Assembly: GCA_963707445.1 (NCBI GenBank)
Contig: CAVPPW010000018.1
Coordinates: 62,001-126,000, forward strand
Direction: 5' to 3'
From: JALORV01 sp963707445
Lineage (GTDB): Bacteria; Pseudomonadota; Gammaproteobacteria; Burkholderiales; Burkholderiaceae_F
Length of the DNA stretch: 64,000 bases
Numbering within the stretch: the stretch's first letter is position 1; each line of letters starts with the position of its first letter. The notes under the pieces were generated by a model. The model saw only the letters and a program-made list of their open reading frames with translations. It was not told the DNA's origin and did no database searches. A program made the translations under genes and the position numbers. Shown piece by piece: positions 1 through 8,750 of this stretch.

Positions 1-417
1 ATCGCTGTCGCAAAAAATGCAGTGGTCGTGTCGACGCCGGTCATGCGCGACAGCAGCCAGGCACCCAACAGGCCGAGCGCGACGGCGAAGGCGACGGCCG
101 CGAGCAGCCATGGCGCAAGGTGGACCACCTCGCGCATGACTTCGGGAAGAAAAGTACAGGCCCAGCGCGACGCCGATCGCCCACTGACCTGCCTGACGCG
201 CAGCCGGCGGCGGCTCGAGTTGCTGATATGACATGCTGACCAGCGCCACGGCGACCAGCGGGCCGATCAGCCAGGGAAGCGGCGTGTGGATCCATGTGCA
301 GATACCGGCACCGACTAGTGCCACTGCGACCGCAAGCAGCATCCGCGACGCCGATCGGCGAACCGTAGACGTTCGTAGCGCGGCTTCGGACTCGGTCGCA
401 GCCCGCGTGTCCTTCAC
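1..417 (-). CDS. AbrB-family (COG3180) membrane protein, C-terminus cut by window edge
   Basis: The minus strand reads a GTG start at 415-417 that overlaps the tctA stop. It is followed by a short basic leader and hydrophobic segments typical of the AbrB/ammonia-monooxygenase-like membrane family. Recognisable pieces are WIHTPLPWLIGPLVAVAL, ARQAGQWAIGVALGLYF, LPEVMREVV and then LGLLGAWLLSRMTGVD with TTAFFATA. One base too many in a short A/T run near 150 shifts the frame; removing it restores the family pattern. The gene leaves the window at base 1, so only about the first 138 residues are visible. The family consists of polytopic inner-membrane proteins, with no transport substrate firmly assigned in general. 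Translational coupling to tctA suggests co-expression with the tricarboxylate transporter. Family assignment is from remembered family pattern, not a search. Confidence 0.6.
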   Translation of the reverse strand, partial: MKDTRAATESEAALRTSTVRRSASRMLLAVAVALVGAGICTWIHTPLPWLIGPLVAVALVSMSYQQLEPPPAARQAGQWAIGVALGLYFSSRSHARGGPPCAMAARGRRLRRRARPVGCLAAVAHDRRRHDHCIFCDSD

Positions 418-1921
418 GCGAGTGCGCGGGCGCGCCTTTCACGGATAACCCGTATCAGCCACGGCACCACTACCAGTGCGGCAGTCAGTGCCAGTATCGA
501 GGCCGATATCGGATGGGTCAGGAACACCGACGGATCGCCCTGGCTGATCGCCAGCGCGCGCCGAAACTGCAGACTCGGCCAGCGGCCCGAGAATGAGGCC
601 GATCACTGCCGGCGCCACCGGAAAGCCCCAGCGGCGCATCATGAAGCCCAGCAGGCCGAAAACATAGAGCGTGGCAAGGTCTACGACCGACTGGTGCAGG
701 CTGTAGGCACCCAGCGTGGCGAACACCAGAATGCCGGCATACAGCAGCGGCCGCGGAATCATCAGCACCTTGACCCAGAGCCCGATCAGCGGCAGGTTGA
801 GGATCAGCAACAGAATGTTGCCGATGTACATGCTGGCGATCAGCCCCCACACCAGCGCGGCCTGTGTCTGGAACAGCAGTGGGCCCGGCTGTATGCCGTA
901 GTTCTGGAACGCCGCGAGCAAAATGGCTGCCGTCGCGGAGGTCGGTATGCCGAGCGTGAGCAGCGGCACGAGCACTCCAGCCGACGATGCATTGTTGGCC
1001 GCCTCGGGCCCCGCAACGCCCTCGATCGCGCCCGTTGCCGAACTCTTCTGGATACTTCGTCAGCTTCTTCTCGAGCGCATAGGAAAGAAACGTCGGAATC
1101 TCGGCACCTCCGGCCGGAATCGTGCCGAACGGGAAGCCGATGAAGGTCGCGCGCAGCCACGCCGGCCACGAGCGCTTCCAGTCCTCGCGCGACATCCAGA
1201 TCGACCCGGACATATGCTCGATCTGCTCCACCTGACGACTCTGGTAGGCCGCGACATACAGCGCCTCGCCGACCGCGAACAAGCCGACGGCGAGCACGAC
1301 CACGTCGATCCCGTCCATCAGCTCCGGCACTCCGAACGCGAAGCGCATCTGACCGGTCTGGTCGTCGATGCCGACCAGCCCAAACAGCAGGCCCAGGAAC
1401 AGCATCGTCAGACCGCGGACCGTTGAAGAGCCGAGCACGGCCGCAACCGTCACGAACGCGAACACCATCAGCGCAAAGTATTCGGGCGGACCGAAGCGCA
1501 GCGCGACCTCGACGACCAGTGGCGCAAGCAAGGTCAGCAGGATCGTTGCGATCGTTCCCGCGACGAACGAGCCGATGGCCGAGGTTGCGAGCGCGGGCCC
1601 GGCGCGTCCGCGCTTGGCCATCTTGTTGCCCTCGAGCGCGGTGGCGATCGAGGCCGACTCGCCGGGCGTGTTCAGCAGGATTGTGGTCGTCGAGCCGCCG
1701 TACATCGCGCCGTAGTAGATGCCGGCGAACATGATCAGCGCGCCGGTCGGCTCGAGCTTCACCGTCAACGGCAGCAGCATCGCCACCGTCAGCGCGGGGC
1801 CGACGCCGGGCAGCACACCGATCGCCGTGCCCAGCGTCACGCCGATGAAACCCCAAAGCAGGTTCATCGGCGCGAGTGCGACGCCGAAGCCGCTCAGCAG
1901 TGCGGACAGCGTCTCGCTCAT
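414..1921 (-). CDS. tctA: Tripartite tricarboxylate transporter, large membrane subunit TctA
   Basis: Large integral-membrane subunit of a TTT-family secondary transporter that works with TctB and the periplasmic binding protein TctC in uptake of carboxylates. The start ATG at 1919-1921 overlaps the tctB stop (ATGA). The N-terminal half carries the family signature GVLPGVGPALTVAMLLPLT and IYYGAMYGGSTTTILLNTPG. The second half carries the repeated signature (AIEGVAGPEAANNAS, LVPLLTLGIPTSATAAILL). Two single-base shifts interrupt it, near 1035 (between the EEFGNG and AIEGVAG parts) and near 575. Read across these it is about 502 residues, the normal family length, ending at TGA 414-416. Many hydrophobic segments are visible. 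Substrate cannot be told from sequence; citrate-like acids are the best-known ligands of the family. Confidence 0.9.
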
Positions 1922-2430
1922 AGTCCGGCCGCTCCCAGCAGCGGCTGCAGCCAGCCCGCCGGCAGGTTGACGTTCAGGAAGCGTACGAAGAACAGATAAA
2001 CAATCACGCCGAGCACTAGGCCGATCGCCAGATCGCGCAGCCAGCGCGTGCTGCCGAAGCCGCGGGCCACCAGCGCATAGAGCACCATTGCGGCGATGAC
2101 GAAGCCGGCGCTGTGGATCAGCGCCATTTGCGCGAACAGCCCGGCGCTGACCCATGCGAAGGCACCGACGTGGAACGCATGCTCGCCCCGCTCGACCGCG
2201 TCGTCGGGGACGCGTTCGCGCCAGCCACCAGTGAAGACTTCGGCGAGCAGCCAGATGCCGAGGAAGATGAGCCCAGCCGATACGAACTTCGGCATGAAGT
2301 TGGGACCGATGCGGGCGTAGCCACCGACCTCGGGCAGCTGGAACGCGACCGCCGTGGCAAAGACGCCGAGCGCCACGACGGCGAGCGAGAGGATCAGGTC
2401 GACGCGCCCGCCGCGCGACGCCGGCAGCAT
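1918..2430 (-). CDS. tctB: Tripartite tricarboxylate transporter, small membrane subunit TctB
   Basis: Small membrane subunit of the TTT transporter, 170 residues, intact. It starts at ATG 2428-2430, six bases beyond the tctC stop, and its stop overlaps the tctA start. Four hydrophobic stretches are visible: LILSLAVVALGVFATAVAF near the N-terminus, FVSAGLIFLGIWLLAEVF, VSAGLFAQMALIHSAGFVIA, and the C-terminal LAIGLVLGVIVYLFFVRFL. This is the usual four-helix TctB layout. The tight tctC-tctB-tctA spacing shows one operon. Confidence 0.88.
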   Translation of the reverse strand: MLPASRGGRVDLILSLAVVALGVFATAVAFQLPEVGGYARIGPNFMPKFVSAGLIFLGIWLLAEVFTGGWRERVPDDAVERGEHAFHVGAFAWVSAGLFAQMALIHSAGFVIAAMVLYALVARGFGSTRWLRDLAIGLVLGVIVYLFFVRFLNVNLPAGWLQPLLGAAGL

Positions 2431-2435
2431 GGTGC

Positions 2436-3399
2436 CTACTTGGCGAGGCCGAGGGAGTCGAGGATGCCGCGGATGCGCTTCGTGTCTTCGTCGAGGAAGG
2501 ACTTGAACGCGTCGCCGCTCAGGTAGACCGACTCCCAGCCTAACCTGGTGAGCGACTCCTTCCACGCGGGCGAATCGACCCCGGCCTTGACCGCCGCGAT
2601 CAAAGTGTCGCGCTGCGCCGGCGTGATGCCGGGCGCGCCGAAGACGCCGCGCCAGTTGCCCAGTACGACGTCGATGCCTTGTTCCTTCAGCGAGGGAATG
2701 CCTTCGCTCGCCGTCGCGACCCGACACCGCGAGTCCGCGCATGCGGCCGCTCTTGATGTGTTCGGCGAACTCGCCCAGGCCGGCGACGCCGACGCTGACG
2801 TGGCCGCCGACGATGTTGGCGATCTGGTCGCCGCCGCCCTTCGAGGCCACGTAGTTGACCTTCGTCGGGTCGACCCCGACGGCGCGCGCAATCAGTCCCG
2901 CCAGAATGTGGTCGGTGCCGCCGGCAGATCCGCCGTTCCAGGAAATCTTGCCCGGGTCGGCCTTGAACGCCTTCACCAGATCGCCCATCGACTTGTACGG
3001 TGAACTGGCCGGCACGACCACGACTTCATACTCGCTGGTCAGACGCGCCAGCGGTGTCACCATGTTGAGATCCACCGGCGACTTGTTCAGCACGATGCCG
3101 CCGACCATGACCATGCCGCCGACCATCATCGCGTTCGGATCGCCCTTTGCGCTGTTGACGAACTGCGTCAGGCCGATCGTGCCCGCGGCTCCGCCCTTGT
3201 TGTCGAACTGAACCGACTGCACGGCCTTGGCCGACTGCATCGCCGCGCCGAGCGCGCGCCCGGTCTGATCCCAGCCGCCGCCCGGGTTGGCGGGGATCAT
3301 CATCTTGACGTTCGAAATCGCCTGCGCGGAAGCGGCCCACGGCCACTGCACAGCGACGGCCGCGGCGATCGCGGCGAGTTTGAATTCACGACGGTTCAT
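2436..3399 (-). CDS. tctC: Tripartite tricarboxylate transporter substrate-binding protein (Bug family, TctC)
   Basis: Periplasmic substrate-binding component of the TTT system. The N-terminus MNRREFKLAAIAAAVAVQW with a following ASAQA site is a secretion signal; the NRREF start looks Tat-like but lacks a clear twin-arginine hydrophobic spacing. Family blocks are visible: IPANPGGGWDQTGRALG, FDNKGGAAGTIGLTQFV, WNGGSAGGTDHILAGLIA, IVGGHVSVGVAGLGEF, and the C-terminal GIDVVLGNWRGVFGAPG. One single-base shift near 2715 separates the last third from the first two. Across it the protein is about 320 residues, the usual Bug length. A purine-rich GGAGACC lies just before the ATG. Proteins of this family are strongly expanded in Burkholderiales, which supports the taxonomic guess. 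Confidence 0.9.
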
Positions 3400-3566
3400 G
3401 CGGTCTCCTTAGCGGCTTGTCCGGCGGGTCTTGCGGCCCTGAGCACCCGGTGGCATCGACTCGAGCCACAGTACTCCGGCAGCATACCGAAGCCAAGCGG
3501 CCAGCGGCGGCGCCGCAGTGGAATCAGTCATGGGACCTAGACGCGAAGCGGACCGCCATGCTAATG

Positions 3567-3599
3567 GAACGACCCCGCGCTCTCCGGGGCGCGTCGTTC
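3567..3599 (-). terminator. Hairpin at the end of mnmE
   Basis: On the minus strand the mnmE stop codon runs directly into an inverted repeat. The outer arms GAACGAC/GTCGTTC (3567-3573 and 3593-3599) and inner arms CCCCG/CGGGG (3573-3577 and 3585-3589) can form a stem with a small internal bulge. The tail is short of T residues, so this could be a weak intrinsic terminator for the rpmH-mnmE run. The rest of 3400-3597 shows no gene. Confidence 0.45.
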
Positions 3600-4966
3600 A
3601 TTTGCCGATACAGAAGCGGCTGAAGATCACGCCGAGCAGGTCGTCGGCGCTGAATTCGCCGGTGATCTGCGACAGCTCGAGCTGTGCCAGCCGCAGCTCC
3701 TCCGCAAACAGATCGAGGGCCGCCGCACGCGCCGCGGCGTGCGCGGCGGCGAGACGCAGATGCTCCTGTGCGCGCCGCAATGCCACAAGGTGCCGTTCGC
3801 GCGCCAGAAATGCGGTTGCGCCGTCGCTGGCGTGCTCCCAGCCCGCCAGGCGACGCAGTCGCTCACGCAGCAGGTCGATGCCACTGCCGTGCAGGGCGGA
3901 CAGCCACACCGTGTCACCCTCGCTGTGCGCGGCTGCGCCGCTCAAGTCGATTTTGTTCACGACGGTGATCAGCGGTACCGCCTGCCGCAGTCGCTCGCTC
4001 ACCCGCGCAAGCGCGCCGCGGTCCGCACTGGGCGCGGCTGCATCGACGAGGTGCAACACCGCGTCGGCGCGACCGACCGCCTCCAGCGTGCGCGCGATGC
4101 CGATCGATTCGACCTCGTCGCTTGTGTCGCGCAGGCCCGCGGTATCGATGATGTCGAGCGGCAATCCGTCGACCTCGATCTGCCGAGCGATCCGGTCGCG
4201 GGTAGTCCCGGGCACCGCGGTGACGATCGCGACCTCCTCTCCGGCTAGCGCGTTCATCAGGCTGGACTTGCCGACGTTCGGCGCGCCTACAAGCACGACG
4301 TGCAGCCCCTCGCGCAGCATCGCGCCCTGGCGCGCGCGGCGTACGACGTCTTCGAGCGCGGCGAGTAGGCGCTGCAGCCTTCCGTTCGCATCGGCCCGCT
4401 CCAGGAAATCGATTTCTTCCTCTGGGAAGTCGAGCGTCGCTTCGACCAGCGCACGTAGTTCGGTCAGCTCCGCGGCCAGCCCCTGGATCGCGCGCGAAAA
4501 ATCGCCGGTCAGCGACCGAACCGCGGACCGCGCCGCCGCCTCTGTCGACGCATCGATCAGGTCGGCCACCGCTTCGGCCTGAGCAAGGTCGAGCCGCTCG
4601 TTGAGAAATGCGCGTCGCGTGAACTCCCCCGGCTCGGCGAGCCGCAACCCGAGCGTCTCGCCGACCTCGAGGCAACGACGCAGCAGCAGCTGCAGGACCA
4701 CTGGCCCGCCGTGCGCCTGCAGTTCGAGCACGTTCTCCCCGGTATATGAATGCGGCGCCGGGAAATAGAGCGCGATGCCCTGGTCGATCGGAGCGCCCGC
4801 TTCATCCATGAAAGAACACAGGGTCGCGCGGCGAGGCTGTCAGCGCCGCGCCGGTCACGCCGCGGATCAGGTCGGCGATGTCGCGTCCGGACACACGAAC
4901 GATGCCGATCCCGCCACGACCTGGAGCGGTCGCGATGGCAACGATGGGGTCTCGGTCGGAGTTCAT
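3598..4966 (-). CDS. mnmE: tRNA modification GTPase MnmE (TrmE)
   Basis: GTPase that, with MnmG, installs the carboxymethylaminomethyl group on wobble uridine 34 of certain tRNAs. The start ATG at 4964-4966 gives MNSDRDPIVAIATAPGRGG, the classic family N-terminus with its formyl-THF-binding domain (IDQGIALYFPAPHSYTGENV). A G domain follows: G1 GAPNVGKSS, G3 DTAGLRDT, G4 NKID. The protein ends FCIGK, whose Cys is the conserved catalytic residue. A single-base shift near 4805 splits the first 54 residues from the rest. Total about 456 residues, normal. It is the last gene of the minus-strand origin-proximal block. Confidence 0.93.
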
Positions 4967-5076
4967 AGATTGCAATGCGGTGCGCCGTCCCGACATTCTG
5001 ATCGAAGGCAGGCTTGTCGATTGCACGCGCGGTCTTGAGGGTGGCGCACGGCCGCAGGCTGCCTACACTGACACCG

Positions 5077-5493
5077 ATGGACGACGATCCGCTGCTGAAG
5101 CTGATTTCGCCGCTGGCGGGCGTCGTGCTGGCCGTCGTGCTGTCAGTGCTGGTGTCAGCGACCGTCGCGGGCAACCTCGGCGGTGACTACTCGACGCGGG
5201 CCTGGATCTACACGATCGCCGTGCTATGGGTGCTCGTTGGCGCGGTCGTTGTCTTCATGCTCGCCCACCGCGGTGAGACCAAGACGCTCTCGGTCGGCCG
5301 CGTGCTGCTATGGACTGCCAGCATCTGGCTCTGGCCGGCCCTGGCTTTGCGCGCGCTCGCGCGGCGCCAGGACAAGCCGCCGGCTGAATTGACGCAGCGG
5401 CGCGGCACTCAGCCCGGCTTCTTCGCCTTCTCGATCTGCTTGGTGACGTACCACTGCTGTGCGATCGACAGGATGTTGTTGGTCAGCCAGTAG
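5077..5493 (+). CDS. Small membrane protein of unknown function
   Basis: From ATG 5077 the plus strand encodes a protein beginning MDDDPLLKLISPLAGVV. It has three hydrophobic stretches: SPLAGVVLAVVLSVLVSATV, WIYTIAVLWVLVGAVVVFML and VLLWTASIWLWPALALRAL. The reading frame stays open to 5493, overlapping the 3' end of yidC on the other strand by 85 bases. The last 30 or so residues look like antisense of yidC, so the real stop may be near 5385-5400 and displaced by an indel. It faces away from mnmE, sharing the 4967-5076 gap. I do not recognise a family; the likely size is 100-110 residues. Confidence 0.5.
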   Translation: MDDDPLLKLISPLAGVVLAVVLSVLVSATVAGNLGGDYSTRAWIYTIAVLWVLVGAVVVFMLAHRGETKTLSVGRVLLWTASIWLWPALALRALARRQDKPPAELTQRRGTQPGFFAFSICLVTYHCCAIDRMLLVSQ

Positions 5494-7149
5494 AGCACCA
5501 GTCCCGCCGGAAAGAAGAAGAACATCACGCCGAAAATCAGCGGCATGAACATCATCACCTTGGCCTGTACCGGATCGGGCGGCGTCGGGTTCAACTTGTA
5601 CTGAATCCACATGGTGGCCATCATCACCACCGGCAGGATGAACCAGGCGTCCGGGGTCGCCAGGTCTCTCACCCAGAGGATCCACGGCGCGTTGCGCATC
5701 TCGACACTGGCGAGCAGCACCCAGTAGAGCGAGATGAACACCGGAATCTGCACGAGAATCGGCAGGCAGCCACCGAGCGGATTGATCTTCTCGTTCTTGT
5801 AGAGCTCCATCATCGCGGCGTTGAGCTTCTGCTTGTCGTCGCCGTACTGTTCGCGCAGCTTCATCATGCGCGGGGTGACTTCCTTCATCCGTGCCATCGA
5901 CTTGTAGCTGGCAGCCGACAGCGGATAAAACGCCGCCTTGATGATCACCGTCAGCAACACGATGGCCCAGCCCCAGTTGCCGACGATCCGGTGCAGGAAC
6001 TCCAGCAGCCAGTAGATCGGCTTCGCCAGGAAGGTCAGCCAACCGTAGTCGACCACAAGGTCCAGTCCCGGCGCGATCTTCGCCAGGACGTTCTGATCCT
6101 GCGGTCCGACATAAAGCTGCGCATTGGACGTCACGCTCGACTGCGGCGCGAGCGTGGCCAGCGGCTGCAGCGTCCCGATCGTGTACAGATTCTTGTCGAC
6201 CTCGCGCGCGTAGAACTCGCGGTTCGCTCCTTCCTTCGGCACCCAGGCCGTGACGAAGTAGTGCTGGATCATCCCGACCCAGCCGTTGTTCGTCGGCTTC
6301 GGCAGATCCGCCTTTTTCTTGTCGATCGCCGAGAACTCGATCTTGTGGAACTTGTCCTGCTCGGTGTAAACGACCGGCCCCGTGTAGGTGTAATAAAAAG
6401 AGGACTCGCCTTCGGGCTTGTTGCCGTCACGCAGTATCTGCAAGTACAGCGACGGCGCGATCGGCGCAGCACCGACGTTGGTGACCTCGTGCCGCACCTC
6501 GGCGTCGTAGCGCCCACGGTAGAACGTGTAGGTCTTCGCCAGCTTGACGCCGCCGGATTCGGCCACCAGCATCACGTCGATCTTGTCCTGCCCGTCGGCC
6601 AGCCGGCGCGGCGCGTCGACGACGGAAAATGGCGTGCGGTGATTCGGATACGACGAGTCCGCACCGACCACTCCGGTTTGCGCGACGTAAACGCGCTGCG
6701 GACTGACTTCGAGCAGCACGACGTGCCGGTCCGCTTCCTCCTTCTTCCCAGTGACCAGTCCGAGCAGGCCACTGGCAGTCCAGTCCGGCGCGACCTTCTC
6801 CTGCAGCAACTCGACCCGCGTCAGCACAGCGCCTTCCGGATCGATCGTGGCGCGCACCCGGTCGGTTTCGACCACGACGGGCGGCTGCTTGGCGGTCGCC
6901 GCGGGCGGAGTCGACGGCACCGCGGACGGCCGACGGCGCGGTGGGGGCGGTGGGCGCAGCCGGTGCCGCTGGCACGGAAGGTGCCGCGCTCTCCCCGGCC
7001 GCGGCTTGTGGCGGCGCCGTCACCTGCGGCGCCGGCGTCGTCCCGAACATCGACGGCTTCCCTGTGTAGACGAGCCAGCGATCCCACAGTAGGAACAGCG
7101 ACATCCCGAAGAAGACCCACAGGATCGTGCGTTGAAAATCAGTGCCCAT
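5409..7149 (-). CDS. yidC: Membrane protein insertase YidC
   Basis: Inner-membrane insertase/chaperone that integrates membrane proteins alone or with SecYEG. It begins MGTDFQRTILWVFFGMSLF, the family's N-terminal helix, followed by an Ala/Pro-rich linker. The large periplasmic domain has blocks YPNHRTPFSVVD, YTFYRGRYDAEVRHEVTNV and SSFYYTYTGPVVYT. The C-terminal 60KD_IMP insertase core includes SYKSMARMKEVTPRMMKLRE, GGCLPILVQIPVFISLYWVL and WILWVRDLATPDAWFILP. It ends with a short basic tail. One single-base shift near 6925, inside the Ala/Pro linker, separates the first helix from the rest. Total about 580 residues, typical of betaproteobacteria. It lies downstream of yidD with 66 bases between, the standard order. 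Confidence 0.94.
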
Positions 7150-7215
7150 GCGACAGAGGTCTCGGCGGTAGGAGGATTGAAGGGATAGCCGTGAGGGGTG
7201 CGTTACCGATGGTGC

Positions 7216-7497
7216 TCAGCGGTTGCGTGCCAGCGCACCGTCCTGGCAGCGGCAGCGCCACGTGAACACCGACGGCACCGGATCCACCCCGCCGCGACCG
7301 TATGGATGGCAGCGGCCAATGCGACAGATTGCGAGGACACTGCCACGCAGCGGGCCGTGCCGTTCGATCGCCTCGCTCGCATATTCGGAACACGTCGGCC
7401 AGTAGCGGCACGCGTTGCCGATCCAGGGCGACAACAGGAACCGATAGGCCGCGATCAGCCGCAACAGCGCGCCAGCAAACAGCCGTTCAAGCGGCAT
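7216..7497 (-). CDS. yidD: Membrane protein insertion efficiency factor YidD
   Basis: Small protein (93 residues from ATG 7495-7497) believed to assist YidC-dependent insertion. The family signature is clear: YRFLLSPWIGNACRYWPTCS followed by EYASEAIERHGPLRGSV, then GRCHPYGRGGVDPVP. The cysteines of the CRYWPTCSEY block and of CHPYG are present. The start overlaps the rnpA stop by 11 bases, a typical arrangement that argues for this ATG rather than the one 12 codons upstream. Intact. Confidence 0.92.
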   Translation of the reverse strand: MPLERLFAGALLRLIAAYRFLLSPWIGNACRYWPTCSEYASEAIERHGPLRGSVLAICRIGRCHPYGRGGVDPVPSVFTWRCRCQDGALARNR

Positions 7498-7957
7498 TGG
7501 CCGCAATCCGTTCGAGGCGTGCGATGACAGCATTCATCAGTTCGTCGGCGCCAGCGCGCAGTTCATGGCGCAACAGCACCAGGTTCGGCCGTTCGCGGCG
7601 TTCCGGGAGGCGCCAGCATCCGCTTCAGCCGCACGTTGAGGTCGGCCCGCACGCCCGCTAGCGCTGCTGCTCGCTCGATGTCGTCGGCCCTGCGGCGGAA
7701 GGCTTCGCGTGCGATGCGCTTGACCAATGCGCGGTCGACCGCGCGGCGTGCCATTCGTTTGCTGATGGTCAGACCGAGTCGCGCGCCCGGCGGATCTGTC
7801 ACGCTCCAATATGCGGTCAGCGCCAGCCAGCGCGTCTGCGCACGCAGGGAATCGGCGCGCGCGGCCGCCGAACCGCAGCGAACTCGGCCGGCCGGCGCAG
7901 CCGTCGCCGGCGCGGCAGCCGCAACCGCGAACTCTTGGATACAGCCGCGGCACTCAC
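7487..7957 (-). CDS. rnpA: Ribonuclease P protein component
   Basis: Protein subunit of RNase P, needed with the M1 RNA for tRNA 5' maturation. Read across two single-base shifts (near 7860 and 7600) the protein starts at GTG 7955-7957. It gives RLPRRRRLRRPAEFAAVRR, then GLTISKRMARRAVDRALVKR with IAREAFR, then RPNLVLLRHELRAGADELM to the stop at 7487-7489. That is about 156 residues, with the usual highly basic composition. In the RNR signature (usually RNxxKR) the Asn is replaced: DRALVKR. This could be real divergence or a base error. The start is uncertain because the first shift lies near it. It sits 35 bases after rpmH and overlaps yidD, the standard order. Confidence 0.85.
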
Positions 7958-7992
7958 GCCGAGGCATGCAGAGCACTCGCCGTGCCGCGCCG

Positions 7993-8133
7993 TCAGACCG
8001 CGAGGCGCTTGCGGCCCTTGGCGCGACGCGCGGCGATCACCGCGCGGCCGCCACGCGACTTCATGCGGACCAGGAAGCCGTGCGTGCGGGCGCGCTTCAC
8101 TTTCGAAGGCTGATAGGTGCGTTTGGTAGACAT
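7993..8133 (-). CDS. rpmH: 50S ribosomal protein L34
   Basis: A 46-residue basic protein read from ATG 8131-8133 to TGA 7993-7995. It starts MSTKRTYQPSKVKRARTHGF and continues LVRMKSRGGRAVIAARRAKG to RKRLAV. This is the near-invariant L34 sequence; the T at residue 3 and V at the end are ordinary variation. Intact. It is the first gene of the minus-strand block leading away from the origin, with its promoter in 8134-8450. Position next to dnaA is the classic bacterial origin context. Confidence 0.97.
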   Translation of the reverse strand: MSTKRTYQPSKVKRARTHGFLVRMKSRGGRAVIAARRAKGRKRLAV

Positions 8134-8448
8134 AAGAAGATTTCCTGTTCGGCGTCTGCGCCCGTCGGTCGGGCATCCGGCAGCAACGCACTTTCCCGTG
8201 CGCGTCGCCGGTCGGCGGTTTGCGGTCCCATCGTCGGACCGTCGTCTGCATGGTCACCGACACCGGCCAGCATCGGAAACGAACTGCGCCGACTGGACTC
8301 GCGGCCCTCGTTCGGGCCACCCGTCCATCGCCGGCGCAGGGCGCGGTATTAGACGCGATGCCGCAAAGCCGTGTCAAACCGGAGAGCCGCAAGCCATCGA
8401 AAGCGGCCTCGAGAAGGCACCCCGACCTGCATAACCTCTTGGACTTCC

Positions 8449-8457
8449 TGTGGATAA
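8449..8457 (-). promoter_or_regulatory. DnaA box, perfect consensus
   Basis: TGTGGATAA, the exact complement of the consensus TTATCCACA. It is the left one of the two perfect boxes in the rpmH-dnaA gap. Confidence 0.85.
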
Positions 8458-8597
8458 CTCGTCGCTGCAAAGCAGCATCGAAAAGCTGGTCGCGCGGCCG
8501 TTTACCGCGCCTAAGTGTGAGCGGACACTGTCTTAGCCTGACCTGCTAATGGGGCGCTGCGGAAAGTGGCTTCAATGCGTCAACGCTCGGCCAGTCC

Positions 8598-8606
8598 TGT
8601 GGATAA
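8598..8606 (-). promoter_or_regulatory. DnaA box, perfect consensus
   Basis: TGTGGATAA again, 149 bases from the other perfect box and in the same orientation. The preceding bases CCAGTCC/ACTTCC are also partly alike (both boxes sit in TCCTGTGGATAAC). It lies 145 bases before the dnaA start, so it could serve both initiation and dnaA autoregulation. Confidence 0.85.
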
Positions 8607-8750
8607 CCCGTTCGGTTGATTTAGAATGCCGAGCTTCGCCGGAGCCCGACATAGCCGAGGACTGTGTCTCTCCGAGTGACGGGGCGGGGGCAAAGTCGGT
8701 CTACCGGCGGGCACCTCCGCAAACACAACAAAAGCGGGAACACCCACTCG

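Larger units (their letters stand above)
8134..8750. other. oriC: Probable chromosomal replication origin region (rpmH-dnaA intergenic)
   Basis: A 617-base non-coding interval between divergently oriented rpmH and dnaA, the standard position for oriC in many proteobacteria. It holds two perfect DnaA boxes (listed separately), both in the same orientation as TGTGGATAA on the plus strand. The stretch around them is somewhat less GC-rich than the coding DNA (for example GGTTGATTTAGAAT at about 8613-8626). I see no convincing long AT-rich unwinding element here; the best AT-rich repeat lies beyond dnaA, at 10321. No gene is recognisable in this interval on either strand. Confidence 0.75.

Noticed and set aside
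5409..7149. yidC, gyrB, mnmE and other shifted genes as pseudogenes
   Set aside because: They are essential or near-essential and conserved on both sides of each shift; error is far more likely.
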